A stretch of DNA of 64,000 nucleotides from Castor canadensis (Eukaryota > Chordata > Mammalia > Rodentia > Castoridae): assembly GCF_047511655.1 (NCBI RefSeq), contig NC_133399.1, positions 6,885,333 through 6,949,332 on the forward strand, in the 5' to 3' direction. How positions within the stretch are numbered: position 1 is the stretch's first letter; every line of letters starts with the position of its first letter. The notes under the pieces were generated by a model. It searched no databases and was not told the DNA's origin. It saw only the letters and a list, made by a program, of their open reading frames with translations. This document shows positions 46,072 through 58,914 of the stretch, piece by piece. Position numbers and translations under genes: made by a program.

Positions 46072-47697
46072 GGTATCACAATACCCAACTTCAAACTATA
46101 TTACAAAGGAATAGCAATAAAAACAGCATGGTACTAGCACAAAAACAGACATGAAGACCAGTGGAACAGAATAGAAGATCCAGATATGAATCCACACAAC
46201 TATACCCACCTCATTTTTGACAAAGATGCCAAAAATATATGATGGAGAAAAGACAGTCTCTTCAACAAATGTTGCTGGGAAAAGTGGTTATCCATCTGCA
46301 AGAAACTGAAACTAGATCTATGTCTAACACCCTGTATTAGCATCAACTCAAAATGGATCAAGGACCTAAATATCAGACCTGAAACTCTGAAGTTACTAAA
46401 GGAAGGAGCAGAAAACACTCTGGAACTAACAGGTATAGGCAAGGACTTCCTCAATACAACCTCAGCAGCCCAGCAACTAAGAGAAAGGATGGAAAAATGG
46501 GACTTCATAAAATTAAAAAGCTTCTGCACAACAAAAGAAATGGTCTCTAAACTGAAGAGACCACCCACAGAGTGGGAGAAAATATTTACCAGCTATACAT
46601 CAGACAAGGGACTGATAACCAGAATATACAAGGAACTTAAGAAACTAAACTCTCCTAAAATCAATGAACCAATTAAAAATGGGCAACTGAACTTAATAGA
46701 ACTTTTTCAAAAGAAGAAGAAATTCAGATGGCCAAAAAACACATGAAAAAATGCTCACCATCTCTAGCCATAAAGGAAACACAAATCAAAACCATACTAA
46801 GATTCCACATCACCCCTATTAGAATAGCCATCATCAAAAGCACCACTAACAACATGTGTTGGCGAGGATGTGGGGAAAAAGGAACCCTAATCCACTGCTG
46901 GTGGGAATGTAAGCTGGTACAACCATGCTGGAAAACAATTTAGAGACTTCTTAAAAATCTAAACATAGACCTGCCGTATGATCCAACAATCCCACTACTG
47001 GGAATATACCCAAAGAAATACAACACAGATTACTCCAGAGGCATGCATACCCATGTCTAATGCAGTGCTATTCACAATAGCCAAGTTATGGAAACAACCA
47101 AGATGTCCCACTACTGATGAATGGATCAAGAAAATGTGGTACTTGTACACAGTGGAATTTTACTCGGCCATGAAGAAGAATGAAATCTTATCATTTGCAG
47201 GTAAATGGATGGAACTAGAGAACATCATTCTGAGTGAGGTCAGTCAAACTCAGAAGACCAAAAATCATATGTTCTCCCTCATATGTGGACTTTAGATCTA
47301 GGGCAAATGCAGCAATGTGGTTGGACTTGGATCACATGATAAGGGGAGAGCACATTTGGGTGATATAGAAATAGGCAGAAAACCCAAAACATGAAAGCGT
47401 TTGATGTCCCCACTCCAGAGGAACTAATATAGAAACCTTAAAGTAACAGAGGTTAACATGAGAAGGGGATCAGTAACCAGAGTAAAGATCAGTTAGAGAT
47501 GAATCAACATGGGTCATAACATGTGTACACAAAAGCAATATTTCTGTATAGCTATCCTCTTTTCTTCAACAAAACTAGTGATAAAGGTAGAACAGGACCT
47601 GCCTGGAACTGAGGGGAGAAGGGGGAAGAGGGTGGGGGAGGAGGCCAGGGGGGAGAAATTACCCAAATAATGTATGCACATGTGAATAAAAGAATAA
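46072..47697 (+). mobile_element. 5'-truncated L1 (L1-C) inside L1-D
   Basis: A 1.63 kb sense L1 from the post-RT region ([21 protein letters not shown]) to the A tail. Long open pieces remain: 46489-46746 (KWDFIKLKSFCTTKEMVSKL), 46728-46943 with [18 protein letters not shown], and 46978-47295 ending at the normal ORF2 stop. Two frameshifts separate them. Target-site duplications are intact, so it is the younger insertion at this locus. Confidence 0.93.
47613..47638 (+). other. Potential G-quadruplex in the L1-C 3' UTR
   Basis: G-runs at 47613-47616, 47621-47625, 47630-47632 and 47634-47638 inside a purine tract, at the same relative place as 16649-16673 in L1-B. Confidence 0.6.
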
Positions 47698-47713
47698 AAA
47701 AAGAAAAACATGA
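47698..47713. repeat. Target-site duplication of L1-C, right copy
   Basis: aaaaagaaaaacatga, identical to 46056-46071. Confidence 0.85.
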
Positions 47714-50700
47714 CATTTTTGCTTGTTTTAGTTAAAGGTAGCCATACAGGGAGTTTCCTTGTGATAATTCCATGTATATATATGTTATACTCCCAGATGG
47801 TTTATTTTCTCTAATTACCTACATTTAACCTTAGATCTTTTCCTATGGTGGTTTCAGTTTGTTTAAGATTTCTATATTCATTCTTGTATAGAAAGTATTT
47901 CACCCATGTTCAAGCTCATAATTTCCTTCTTTTACACTACTTCTCACATGAGTGGACCTTCCTTAGTGTGACAAGGGTTTCATAATATTGCAGCATTTGT
48001 ATTAGGTCTATATTCAAATATGAGAGAGAACATGGGGCTTGTGATCTCCTGAGTCTGGCTAACTTCAGTTAAGGTGATGTTCTCCAGTTCCAACCATTTA
48101 CCTGTGAATGACACATTTCATTCTTCTTTGTGGCTGAGTGAAATTCCATTGTATATGAATACCACATTTTCTTAATGCGTTTCTCAGTAGTGGGGCATCT
48201 TGGATGTTTGCATAGCTTAACTATTGTGAATAGTGCTACAATAAATACGGGTGTTGTAAGCTGACTCACATTCCTTTAGGTATATCCCCAGGAATGATAT
48301 TTCTTGATCACACAACAGATCTATTTCAAGTTTTTTAAGGAGCCTCCATAATGTTTTCCATAATGGTTGTACTAGCTGGTGGTTTCCATAATGTTTACCA
48401 ACAGCTGTCTAGGAGGGATCCTTTTTCCCTGCAACTTTGCCAACATTTGTTGTTGTTTGTGTTCTTGATGGTAACCATTATAACAAGAGTAAGGTAGAAT
48501 CTTTATGTGGTTTTGATTTGCATTTCCTTAATGGTCAGGGATGATGAGCACTTTTTTCATGGATAAACTTTTATATTTATAGTAAGAAATAAGCCATTTT
48601 TTTTGTTACAGTGAGAAAGTCACCTCAGACCAATAATTTTAATTTTGGCTTGCATTTCATTTATGGCCAGGCATGGCAAACATTTTTTTCTAGCCATTTG
48701 GACTTCTCCCTTTGAAAAATCTTAGTACAGTTCATTTGCCCATTTCTTCATTGGGTCATTGATTTGGGGGGAGTCTACATTTTTGAGCTCCCTGTATATT
48801 CTGGCTATCATTCTCTTGTCTGATGAATAACTGGCAAAAATTTTCTCCCATTCTATGGGCAGACTCTTCAATTTAGCAACCATTTTGTTTTGTAAAGATT
48901 TTCATTTCATGTAGTCCCTTTTGTCAATCATTTCTCTTAGTTGCTGAGCCAATTGAGTTCTGCTGAGGAAGCCATTGCCTATGCCTATTGCTTCCAGTGT
49001 ATTCCCTGCTCTTTCCCGTACTAGCTTCAAGGTTTCAGGTCTTATAGTAAGGTCCTTAATCCACTTTGAGTTGATACTTGTACAGGGTGACAAATGTGGA
49101 TCTAGTTTCATTTTTTTGCAGTTTTTCCAGCAACATTTGTTGAAGAAGCTCTTTTTTCTCCATTATATGTTTTTGGCTCTTTTGTCAAAAATTAGTTAGG
49201 CATAGCTGTGTGGAGTCATATCAGTGTCTTCTATTCTGTTACACTGGTCTTCATATCTGTTTTTGTGCCAGTACCATGTTGTTTCTATTGCTATGGCTAT
49301 GTGCTATAGCTTGACATCTGGTATTGCTCAGTATTGCCTTGGCTATTTGCAGTCTTTTGTGATTCCAGATGAAATTTAAGATGGATTTTTAAAATCTCTG
49401 TGATGAAGGTCATTGGGATTTTGATGGGAATTGTGTTAAACATGTAGATTGCTTTTGGTAGTATAGCCATTTTTACTATGTTGAGCCTACCAATCCATGA
49501 GCATGGGCAAGCTTCCCATCTTTTGTAGTCTTCTTTGTTTTTTTTCCCCAATGTGTTGTGGTTTTCCTAGTATAGGTCATTTACTTCCTTTGTTAAGTTT
49601 ACTCCTAGGTATTTGGTTTATTTTGATGCTACTGTAACTGGAATTTTTGTATAGTCTTTCTCAGTCTGTTCATGGTTGGTGTATGGAAAAGCAACTGATT
49701 TTTGTAAATTAATTTTTGTATCCTGCTACTTTGCTGATGCTGCTCCTGGTGACTAGAAGTTTTTTGATAGAGTTTTTCAGGTCTTTCATTATAAGATTAT
49801 GTTGTTTTCAAGTAGGAATAGTTTGACTTCTTCCTTACCTATTTGTATTCCTTTTATTTTTTTCTTCCTCTCTTATTGCTCTGGCAATGATTTCCAAGAC
49901 TATGTTGAGTTAGAATGGAGGGACTGGGCACCTTTGCCTAGTTCCTGACTTTAGATTCCATTCTTTCAGTTTTTCCCTATTAAGTATGTCTTTGGCTATA
50001 GGTTTGTGATGTTAAGCCTTTATTATATTGAGGCACATTCCTTCTATTCCTAGTTTCAATAGAGCTTTTATAATGAAAGGATGTTGAATTTTATTATAGG
50101 TTTTTTTGTGCATCTATTGAGATAATCAAGTATTTTATATCTTTGCTTCTCTTTATATGCTGTATCGTGTTTTATTATTTGTGTATTTTGAACCATCCTT
50201 CCATGGGCTTAATAGGATGAAGCCTACTTAGTCATGTTGTGTCATTTTTTTATACACTGTGAATTAGATTTGCCATTACTTTATTGAGGATGTTTGCATC
50301 TATGTTCATTAAAGAGTTTGGCCTGTAATTGGCTTTTTTAGTTGTGAACTTGACCAGTTTAGGGTTGAGTGTATTACTAGCTTCATAAAATGAGTTAGGC
50401 AGCATTCCTTCCCTTTCTGTCTCCTGGAAAAGTTTAAGGAGTGTTGGTATTAGTTCTAATTTAAAGGTCTGGTAGAATTCAGCAGAGAATCCATCAGGTC
50501 CTGGACTTTTCTTTTTTGAGAGACTCTTTGTTGCTGCTTCCATTTCATTGCATATTGTACATCTATTTATGTGAATACTATCCTTTTATTTCAATTTTGG
50601 ATGATCATATATATTTACAAATTTGTCCATTTCTTCTAGATTTTCCAATTCATTTGAATATAGGCTTTCAAAGTAGTCCCTGATGATTCATTGGATTTCC

Positions 50701-51694
50701 TTGGTGTTTGTTGACATCTCCCCTTTTTCTTTTCTGATTTATAACTTAGGCATGTTCCCTCCTCATTTTAATCAGATTTCCCAGAGGTTTGTCAGTCTAT
50801 GTACTTTTAAAAGAACCACATTTTGTTTCATTGATATTTTTTGTACAGCCTTTTTGGTATGTAGTACAATGATTTTGGCCTGTACTTTTTAATTATTTCT
50901 CTCCTGCTTATTTTGGGTTTAGCTTGTTCTTCTTTCTGTAGTACCTTGAGATGCAGCATTAGATTGTTTATTTGAGAACTTTCTGGGTTTTAAATATTGC
51001 ACTCATAACTATAAACTTTCCTCTTAGGACTACCTTTGCTATGTCACATTTATTCTGTTAGGTTGTATTTTCATTTTTATTAAATTTCAGGAAATGTTTT
51101 ATTTCCCTCCTTATTTATTCTATGACCCACTGATCATTGAGCAACATGTTGTTCAGCCTCCAATTATTTGATTATTTTCTACTGCTTCTTTTGTTGTTGA
51201 GTTCTAGTTTCATTGAGATGCGGTCAGAAAGTATTCCAGAGATTATTTATATTTTCATATTTTTATTGAGATTTGCTTTGTTCCCTATGATAAGATCTGT
51301 TTTTTGATAAATTTCCATGGACTCCTGGGAAGAATGTATACTGTGCTGTTGCAGGATGGAATACTCTGTAAACATCTGACAGGTTCATTAAATCTAAGGT
51401 GTCATTCAATTCTATAATTACTTTGTTGATTGTTTTTGTGAGGATGACTTATTAATTTGTGATAGAGGAGGATTAAATTCTGCCACTACCACGATGTTGT
51501 GGTCCAAATGTGATTTTTACATCCATTAGTATATGTTTAATGAATTTGGGTGCACAAGCATAGGGTGGATATCAGTTGATAATTGTTATTTCCTCTTGAT
51601 GTATTGCTCTTTTCATTAGTTTGAAGTACCCTTCTTTGTCTCTTTTGTCTAATTTAGGCTTGAAGTCCACTTTATCTAATGCATTTAAAGTGCT

Positions 51695-51990
51695 TATTGT
51701 TTGATTTGTCAAGGTTGTCTTTGCAATTTTTCTGTTTTATTTTAATATCACAAACTTTGCTGAATTTCTTAACTGTGTTGCTGTATATGAATACAGGTCT
51801 TGGATTGACTCCTTTACTTCATTCAACAGTGTCTGAATCGTCTTTGAAGTCATTGACCATTTTAAAAATTAAACCTTTAAATTCTTTGTCTGGTTTTCCC
51901 ACCATATTAATACTTTGGATTTTTTATAGTTTGTACAGAGAGTACAAGAGATATAAAGACATTATGGGTGATGCTGAATGACAGAAACTT
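51695..51990 (-). mobile_element. Older L1, part 3 (ORF1 5' region)
   Basis: Antisense 'cgtctttgaagtcattgaccattttaaaaattaaacctttaaattctttgtctgg' (in order) is the ORF1 N-terminal side of an L1, continuing from 45758 across the L1-D insertion. Confidence 0.55.
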
Positions 51991-52689
51991 GCCAATTACT
52001 AAAATAATAGACTTGCCATTCATATGAACAGGAAAGACTGCATGCCTTGTATATTTGTGGATTGATATGATGATATTTGTTTCAGAAACATTGAATTTGA
52101 AGGGTCTGACAGACTTCCAAATACATATTCAAATGCACAATTGGGTATACAGTTTGAGAAGTCAAGGGTGAGTTTATCTTTGAACACATAAATTTGAGAG
52201 TCCTTAGGGGATAGATGACCATTGATTCCGTGAAGAAGAAACTTCCTATAAGGAAGTAAAAGTAAGTAGAGCAGAGCAGAGTACTGAGTGCTTAGCATAG
52301 ACATCCTGTAGTGCTTGGCTATCTGGGATAAGAGGAAGATAAATGAAAATAGACTGAGAAGTAGAGAATGTGGTAAAAGAAAAACAAAGTAATATATAAT
52401 GTTGAAATTAAGTGATGATGGTGTTTTGCAAAGTTATAAACTGAGGCAATGTTGGGATATGTTAAATAAGAGAAGTATATGTGAATAAACCATGACTAAA
52501 TGAGATAGAGAAACTTTCAATCCCTTCAACACTGATTCCTCAGAGTGCTGGAACAAGTGCTTGTAGGAATGATGTCAGGAGAAAACAAGAAGAACAAAAA
52601 TATAGAGGGTAAATGCAGAGATTTATTTTAGGAAATGTTGTTATAATGGAACAAAAATTAGGTCTGTAAATAAATTAGGAAATAAAGGT
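51991..52689. other. Gene-free stretch
   Basis: No coding signature or named repeat recognised. Confidence 0.4.
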
Positions 52690-53135
52690 TAGATATTATT
52701 TTTAATTTTATTTTAAAATAACATATTAATTGTACATATTAAAGCTATTATTGTGTTATTTCCTCACAAGCATACATATGCAGTGTGGACTAGTCAAACC
52801 CAATTTACCTTTTTCTATCCACTCCTTCACACACTTCCTGACTTCTAGCAATCTTTCAACATTTCCATTGACTTTTTTAACTTCCACAAGGAAGAGAGAA
52901 TGTACAGTATTCATCCTTTTGTGTTTGTGTTATATAACATAATGTTCTCAAGAATCTCCATTATGCTGCAAATGGCAGAACTTCATGTCTTTTATGGCTG
53001 AATAGCATTCCATTGTGCACACTTAGCAAATTTTTATACATTCATCCATTGAGAGGTACCTAAGCTGGCTCCATTTCTTGTGTAAAAAGTGACACAATAA
53101 ATGTAGACATGCAGGAATCATTTTTGTGTACTTGA
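52690..53135 (-). mobile_element. Old L1 3' UTR fragment
   Basis: Antisense 'tcttttatggctgaatagcattccattgtgcac' and 'atacattcatccattgagaggtacctaagctggctcc' (in order), the classic ancient L1 3' end. Confidence 0.75.
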
Positions 53136-53579
53136 TATGCCATGTTTATTACATATTTATTTATTATAACTTTGTGTTTTGACTTTTGGTAGCACTATTT
53201 AAAATAAAATCTGTATTTTTATGAGTTTTAAGTTTAGAATATGTTTTTTAGGCATTGAAACTATGCTACAATAGCCCTCAACTGTAAAGGCAAATTCTCT
53301 AAATTCTTTGAATTGGTTTAAGTTAAATTTTATTTTTAAGACATATTGAATTCAAACTGTGAAGTGAATATTATCAAAATATACCACATTGAAAGAAAGC
53401 ACATGTTTGTATACAGTAAGCAATATAAATTATATGCAAACAAGGAGCACTGATAGTCAATAAATTTGTGATAGTGCAAGACTCTTTTTTCTGATGAGGG
53501 AAGAGCTTTTGGCCAGAGCTTGCAGTAGTCCACTTCAGTGAGGGATTGCACTGTGGGTACCTAGTTCTTGCTCTTCTGG

Positions 53580-54990
53580 GTAGCACACCCCTAATCAATC
53601 CAATGTGACACAGAAACAGATTCTTCATGGAAATGTAAGGTGGTATGAGAAAGACAAAATAAGGCAAAAGAAGAGTAATTTCTAGAAGAATATGAAGCAG
53701 TATATATTTCTGATAATTGAGTTTTGAGGAGAAAACTGGAATTCCTCTTATAGTAGAGGGTATATCTGATAAGGAAACCACATGAGAGAAAGAAGATAAC
53801 CAGGGAGGCCACAAACTCATTGTTGAATTTCTTCAATATAAGACAACATGAAACAGATACACCAGAGGAATGTATCTGACAAGTTCAAAGCTAACTCTGA
53901 TTCTGAAGATAAGGGAGAGGTTTGCAAACCTATAAAGATAAAAGGAAATTCCAAATAGCCAGGAGGTGTCGCCCAGGGTTTGTTGCCAGATCACACAGTT
54001 GGATCTATAAACTGCAGCAGTAAACTGATGTTCCTCTTGAAATGGAAATTTTTGATTATACTGACCTAATCTCTGCCAAGCAATGCAATGCCAAGTGTTG
54101 ATAGACTATTATATGCTTCAGTGAGAAAAATTTATGGTGGCATTCCTATCTCTCAGAGGATGATGACAAAAAAGATAACAAGAATTAACTTTCCTGAGTG
54201 CTCGGCCCTGTTACTTCTGAATGAGGTTGTCAAGTAGGGAGGAAGGATTTGTACTTGTCTCAACATCATAATAGGGGGCTTGAGAAGATATTCTTTTGAA
54301 GATCCAGTTCAGTTTAGGTGCTCTACAGAAATCCAGGTGCTTTCAATCACTTCCAATATCCATAGTTTACAAACCAACAGCAGAAGCAGAGCAAAGGATA
54401 CATGTTTTAGGTCATCACCTCTGAAGTTTACTGAGAAAGACAAAGTGCCCACTATGAAGAGAAAACTTACATAACTGGTTGTGTAGAAGGGAAAAATTAC
54501 TGTCCAACTTCAAAGACCATCTTCACAACTCACAGCCTTCTTCTATATAAGGACAACTGTTCACATCTCTAGTGTGGCATGTGTGTAGTTTTAGGTTATT
54601 ATTTCAGTGTGGGAAAAGGGTAGGGAGGAAATGAGATGGCTAAGATAATTTTGGTTAAGATTTGGGGCTTAATTGGGAGTTTCAAAAGGATGGAAAGAAC
54701 AGATGACTATTAATGGTGACATTCTAAAAGATCCAGAATAGTTTTCATTTTCATAACTTTTTTGGCACAATAAGTGAGAACTGTGATATACTGATTAAAG
54801 CTGTGAAAACCAGAAACTTACAAGCTAAGGCATTCTCTGCCTTAACATAATGACAGTCCCTCAAAAGGACTATGACAATTTCTGAGTTACCCAATCTGCC
54901 ATTTTGGAGCAGAAAACAGACTGAAATTATGAGGGGAAGTATTTTATTGTATATATTTTCAGGCAAAATATTCCTTCTTGAAATTAGGCA
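53580..54990. repeat. Diverged segmental duplicate, copy A
   Basis: Aligns collinearly with 62705-64000: 'aatgtgacacagaaacagatt', 'ggatgatgacaaaaaagataacaagaatt', 'ggaggaaggatttgtacttgtctcaacatcata' and 'accaacagcagaagcagagcaaaggata' each have a counterpart in the same order. Noncoding in both copies; frames differ. Confidence 0.75.
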
Positions 54991-55312
54991 AAATATCCAT
55001 TTACTTCCAATTATGAACTTATGAATATCAGTTTGTCCATCAAGTCATTGACCAAAGAATTTTGAGAGGGGTTGTGAAACATATAGTGAAATGGGAAGAG
55101 GGGGGGAAGATGAAGATCCATGGTCCTAGTTAGAAAATTTTGGAGTCCCTGTTTTTCAAACTTTAAACACTGAAAAATGTTAGAGTTCAGTCACTGGCCA
55201 TTGTCTCAGGAAAAGACTTGCCTATGGGATATGGTTCACTTTAAAACAAAAAACAGTATCTTAAGAATTAACCAAAATACAAAATAATCTGTCTTGAATC
55301 ATGAGGTCACAT

Positions 55313-55436
55313 GGGTTTTTATTTGAGACAATGTCCAACTATGTAGACCATGCTGGATTCAAAATCACTATCCTCCTGCCTCAGCAACCAAGTCCTGGGA
55401 TTTCAGATGAGCACCACCCTACCTGGCTCTGTCATT
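55313..55436 (-). repeat. B1-like SINE
   Basis: 'tttgagacaatgtccaactatgtagaccatgctgg' and 'tcctgggatttcagatgagcacc' (in order) are antisense B1. Confidence 0.8.
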
Positions 55437-56059
55437 CATCAGTTCTTGACATCATCTAGACCTCCATCTAGAGCTACAATGTGAAATCCTTCTGCCCCTG
55501 GGTTAGATTATTTTGAAAACTTTAACAGTAAATGTCATGCAAAACTGCCAATTTTTGTCATAATAGAACTAAAGATTTATAATCCTTCTCAAAAAGATCA
55601 TTAAATAGTCTAAAAGGGTGAAAATTTTTCCCACCCCTAAAAAATAAATGTAAATTAATTTAATATATTCTACAATCAATAGATTGTTATGGCAAATAAA
55701 AGTGTTTGTAAAGATATTAATATCATCTGGTGAAAATATAAGTTGATTCAGCCAATTAGAATAAAATGTCTTTGGAAATAACCAAAGAAAGAAAGCTACA
55801 CAGCAAACACTAATAACTACATTACAAGTAAAATATTGTCCCTTAATTATGAAAGAAAATTGTCAACCAGATTTGCTCACAATTACATGAAACAAACTAT
55901 TAAACTATCACAATTTAAATCAACATCAGGAATTCTGACTATATTTTCCATTACCATACAGAGCATAAAAATAAATAGCTTAAAATAAAGGAATTTTTGT
56001 TAAACATGGCAGTATTTAACCTCAGAAGTACATGCAAGAGAATAACAACCAATATAAAG
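55437..56059. other. AT-rich stretch, nothing recognised
   Basis: No gene or named repeat seen. Confidence 0.4.
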
Positions 56060-56698
56060 AATTACTGTTTAAAATTTAAATATGGACCAGATCCAGAATC
56101 CAGGGATCGGTATAGGAACTTCAACTGATGCTGATCCGATGATTAGGGGCAGAACAAGTACAATACTATCAGACAAATACCCTGAAATTTCTGTTCCCAT
56201 GATTCCATTTCTACCTCAGTTCCTCTGTCTCTTCTCTGTTTCTATTTTATAGGAAAGCATGTGTTTACAATTAGGGATATCCAATATAGTCCAGGACAAG
56301 CCACTCTTCAAAGACCCTGTTCCTGAGTACCAAAGATTTACAACTTTGTCATAGAAATTAATATTCACAAGTGAGAGAATGAGGACATGTTCTTTTGAAG
56401 GACCTCATTCAACTCAAGATAGAGACACAAACTGATTGTCCTAAAGGAAATTCTGTTATCAACCAAATGAATGAAGGACACTTAGTCATCTGTCTCAAGG
56501 AATTATGTCTGGGTGTAACAACTGCATCTACTGCAAACACTTAGTGAGGTGAGGAGAACCAACCCTTGGATCAGCCACCTCATGGATGACTGAATGGAGC
56601 CCTTCTCCCTGTTACACCATGTTCCCTAAATTTGGGGTTCTTGTAATAAAAGTTAATCCCCTATATTTTTGGGGAATATTAAATTGGGGTTCCTAACA
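56060..56698 (+). repeat. Possible LTR of an endogenous retrovirus-like element
   Basis: The right end reads 'gttacaccatgttccctaaatttggggttcttgtaataaaagttaatcccc' and closes with 'ggggttcctaaca', which looks like a polyadenylation signal, R/U5 and terminal CA of an LTR. The left boundary is uncertain and no internal retroviral genes were seen. Family not recognised. Confidence 0.3.
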
Positions 56699-58021
56699 GT
56701 CCTCACTGAGGGAAATTAAATATCTCACAATTCTCTCAAACTGCTGAGATAATTGATCTATGTTGATTGTAGTGGCTAAAACTAAGTACATGGATTTCTA
56801 ATGTTATCTGAAAAGAAATGCCTAGAGACTGATTTGTCTGCTTAATTGATTCAATACAAAAGCTTAGCTCCAGGTTGCACTATGCACCTGCTCTGATGGT
56901 CCTTCACCATAACCATTATTATGGAATGAATCAAAGACTGGTTTCCAGATATAACAACAGCATCACTAACATTTTCCTGACCTACTTACCCTCTAAATTT
57001 TTTCCTCTTCTGAGACCTGTACCTAATATCATCATGCACACAATTCAGAATATATAAAGAACTCAACAGCAAAACAAATGTCTAATTAAACTGAGAAGGC
57101 TGCAGGAGGGAGGTGAGGAAAGGAAGAGAGTGACGGAAGAGAATATTATTGAAGTTACATTATATGTATATTTATGTGTGTGCATGTGTAAAAGTAGCTT
57201 AATATAATCCACTAAAATCCATTTAAAAGTGTGGGGGCAGGTGATAGGTTTAAGAAAGGATAATAATAGATGGTATAACCTTGATCAAAGTATATTATAT
57301 CCATGTATATACATATCCAAATTTAACTACTTTTTAATAATGAAAAGTAGAGAATAAATTATGTGAATAGAAATTTCTCAAAGGAAGCTATTCAAATGAA
57401 GGGAAAATAGTTAATGGGTACAGAAGTGGAATTGAAGAGGAGAAATAACTACTAATTTTCTACAGTTTAGTAGAATAATGATAGTTGTGTAAAATCAACT
57501 AATATTCCAAAATGAGAAGATATTGAATGTTTCAAACAGAAATAGTAAATGTTGATGTGATGGTTATGCTAATTGATATGTTCTGACCATTTTGCAATTT
57601 ATAAATTTCAAGAAATACAATCATTATCTCATAAATGTGTATAAATGATACTTGTCAACAAAATTATCTATCAGCCATCTATCGATCTATTTATCTATCC
57701 ATCATCTATCTATAGCAAAACCACAAAAACTAGGATACTTAGTCCAGCTCTGATTTTATTACCTAAGCAAAGGGATAGTTTTTGGAGATTAGGAACCATT
57801 AATCAAATATCACAAATGTGCTGAGCAAAGAAAAATCATGTGTAAAAAACATTAAGAAGAAATTTACTTAGATACTATGTCTTGTGGTCATTTTGGAACT
57901 TTTTAGTGGTAGAACATTCAGGCATTCTGGTTCACCAGAAATCCTGACACTTGGACTTTTTCCAGAATTTGCCAAAGCAAATGATACATCATAGAAGTGA
58001 AACAATCCGACCAATGAGTTT
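56699..58021. other. Gene-free stretch with a degenerate TCTA repeat
   Basis: 57667-57712 holds interrupted TCTA/ATCT units. A purine-rich L1-tail-like part lies at 57100-57150. Nothing else recognised. Confidence 0.4.
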
Positions 58022-58914
58022 TCATGGGTCTCCCTTCCTGCCCCTGTTCCTTAGGCTATAGATAAAGGGGGTCATTATTTGAGGAACTACAGAATACATC
58101 ACCAAAACCACTGCAGTATTCCTGGCTCAGTCAGTAACTGCAGAGCTAATGTAAACCCACAAAACTGTGCTATAAAACAAAGAAACAACTTACAAGTGAG
58201 AACCACAGGTAGAAATTATACTTCCCTCTCACTGAATGTTTTCTTAAAACAGAGGAAACAATTTGAGTACAGGAGAAAATAATTCCAGATAGGTGAATGC
58301 CATCAAATATGAACTCTGAAGCATATGCCATTATGTAATTAATGAGATTATCAGAACAAGCAAGGTAGATGACCTCAGCAAGTTCATTGTGGGGGATTTA
58401 TAGGTCTGTGTAGAAAAACAGCTTCAAAAACATCAGACTTAGTAGCAGTGCATTCACAGTGCTAGCAAGCAGAGAGAATAGAATGAGCAGACCACATCAG
58501 TGAGGGTTCATGATGACTGTATAACTCAAGGTGTGACAAATGGCCACATAGCAGTCATAGGCTATTACTGCCAGTAGGCAGTTTCCAAGAAAGCAAAATC
58601 CAAAACAAAGCAGACTTGAGTGAGGCAGCCTGCATAAGTGATGCTCTTATCTTGTGCATGTATGTTCACCAGCATCTTTGGGATGATGGATGTGTTTAAA
58701 CAGATGTCAGCAAAAGGTAGGTTGGAGATAAAGAAATACATGGGTGTTTGGAAATGGGAGTCAGAGCTGATGGCCAGGATAATGAAGAAATTTCCCACAA
58801 TGGTGACCAAGAATATGGGTAGGAAGAACCTGAAGACAATGGATTGTAGGGCTCGTAATCTGACAGTCCCAGTAAAAAGAACTGTGAAACATCTGTTTGG
58901 TTTATAGCTTCCAT
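58022..58914 (-). pseudogene. Olfactory receptor pseudogene, full length, multiple frame changes
   Basis: The minus strand starts at ATG 58914 with MEAINQTDVSQFFLLGLSDYE (a normal OR N-terminus with NQT glycosylation site). A frameshift near 58830 moves the reading to MVTIVGNFFIILAISSDSHF, LQTPMYFF-like, ADICLNTSIIPKMLVNI and [13 protein letters not shown] second frame change occurs near 58570 before [10 protein letters not shown]; the usual DRY is DCY. The C-terminal block reads [12 protein letters not shown] and stops at 58022. The length of 893 bases is near normal, so small lesions rather than a large deletion inactivated it. It lies in the opposite orientation to the intact gene. Confidence 0.88.

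Larger units (their letters stand above)
45760..51690 (-). mobile_element. 5'-truncated L1 (L1-D), interrupted by L1-C
   Basis: Minus-strand L1 of the local family. 3' UTR at 45760-46055 and 47714-48060; ORF2 C-terminus at 48060-49200 (VALFTIVKL, KHPRCPTTE, MKLDPHLSPCTSINSKWIKDL); RT region at 49300-50540 ([21 protein letters not shown]); endonuclease end by 51690. ORF2 is broken by many stops. The 5' end lies inside the endonuclease region. It sits inside an older L1 of the same orientation. Confidence 0.85.

Noticed and set aside
57667..57712. CRISPR-like spaced repeats
   Set aside because: The units are four-base TCTA microsatellite repeats with interruptions, not long repeats with unique spacers.
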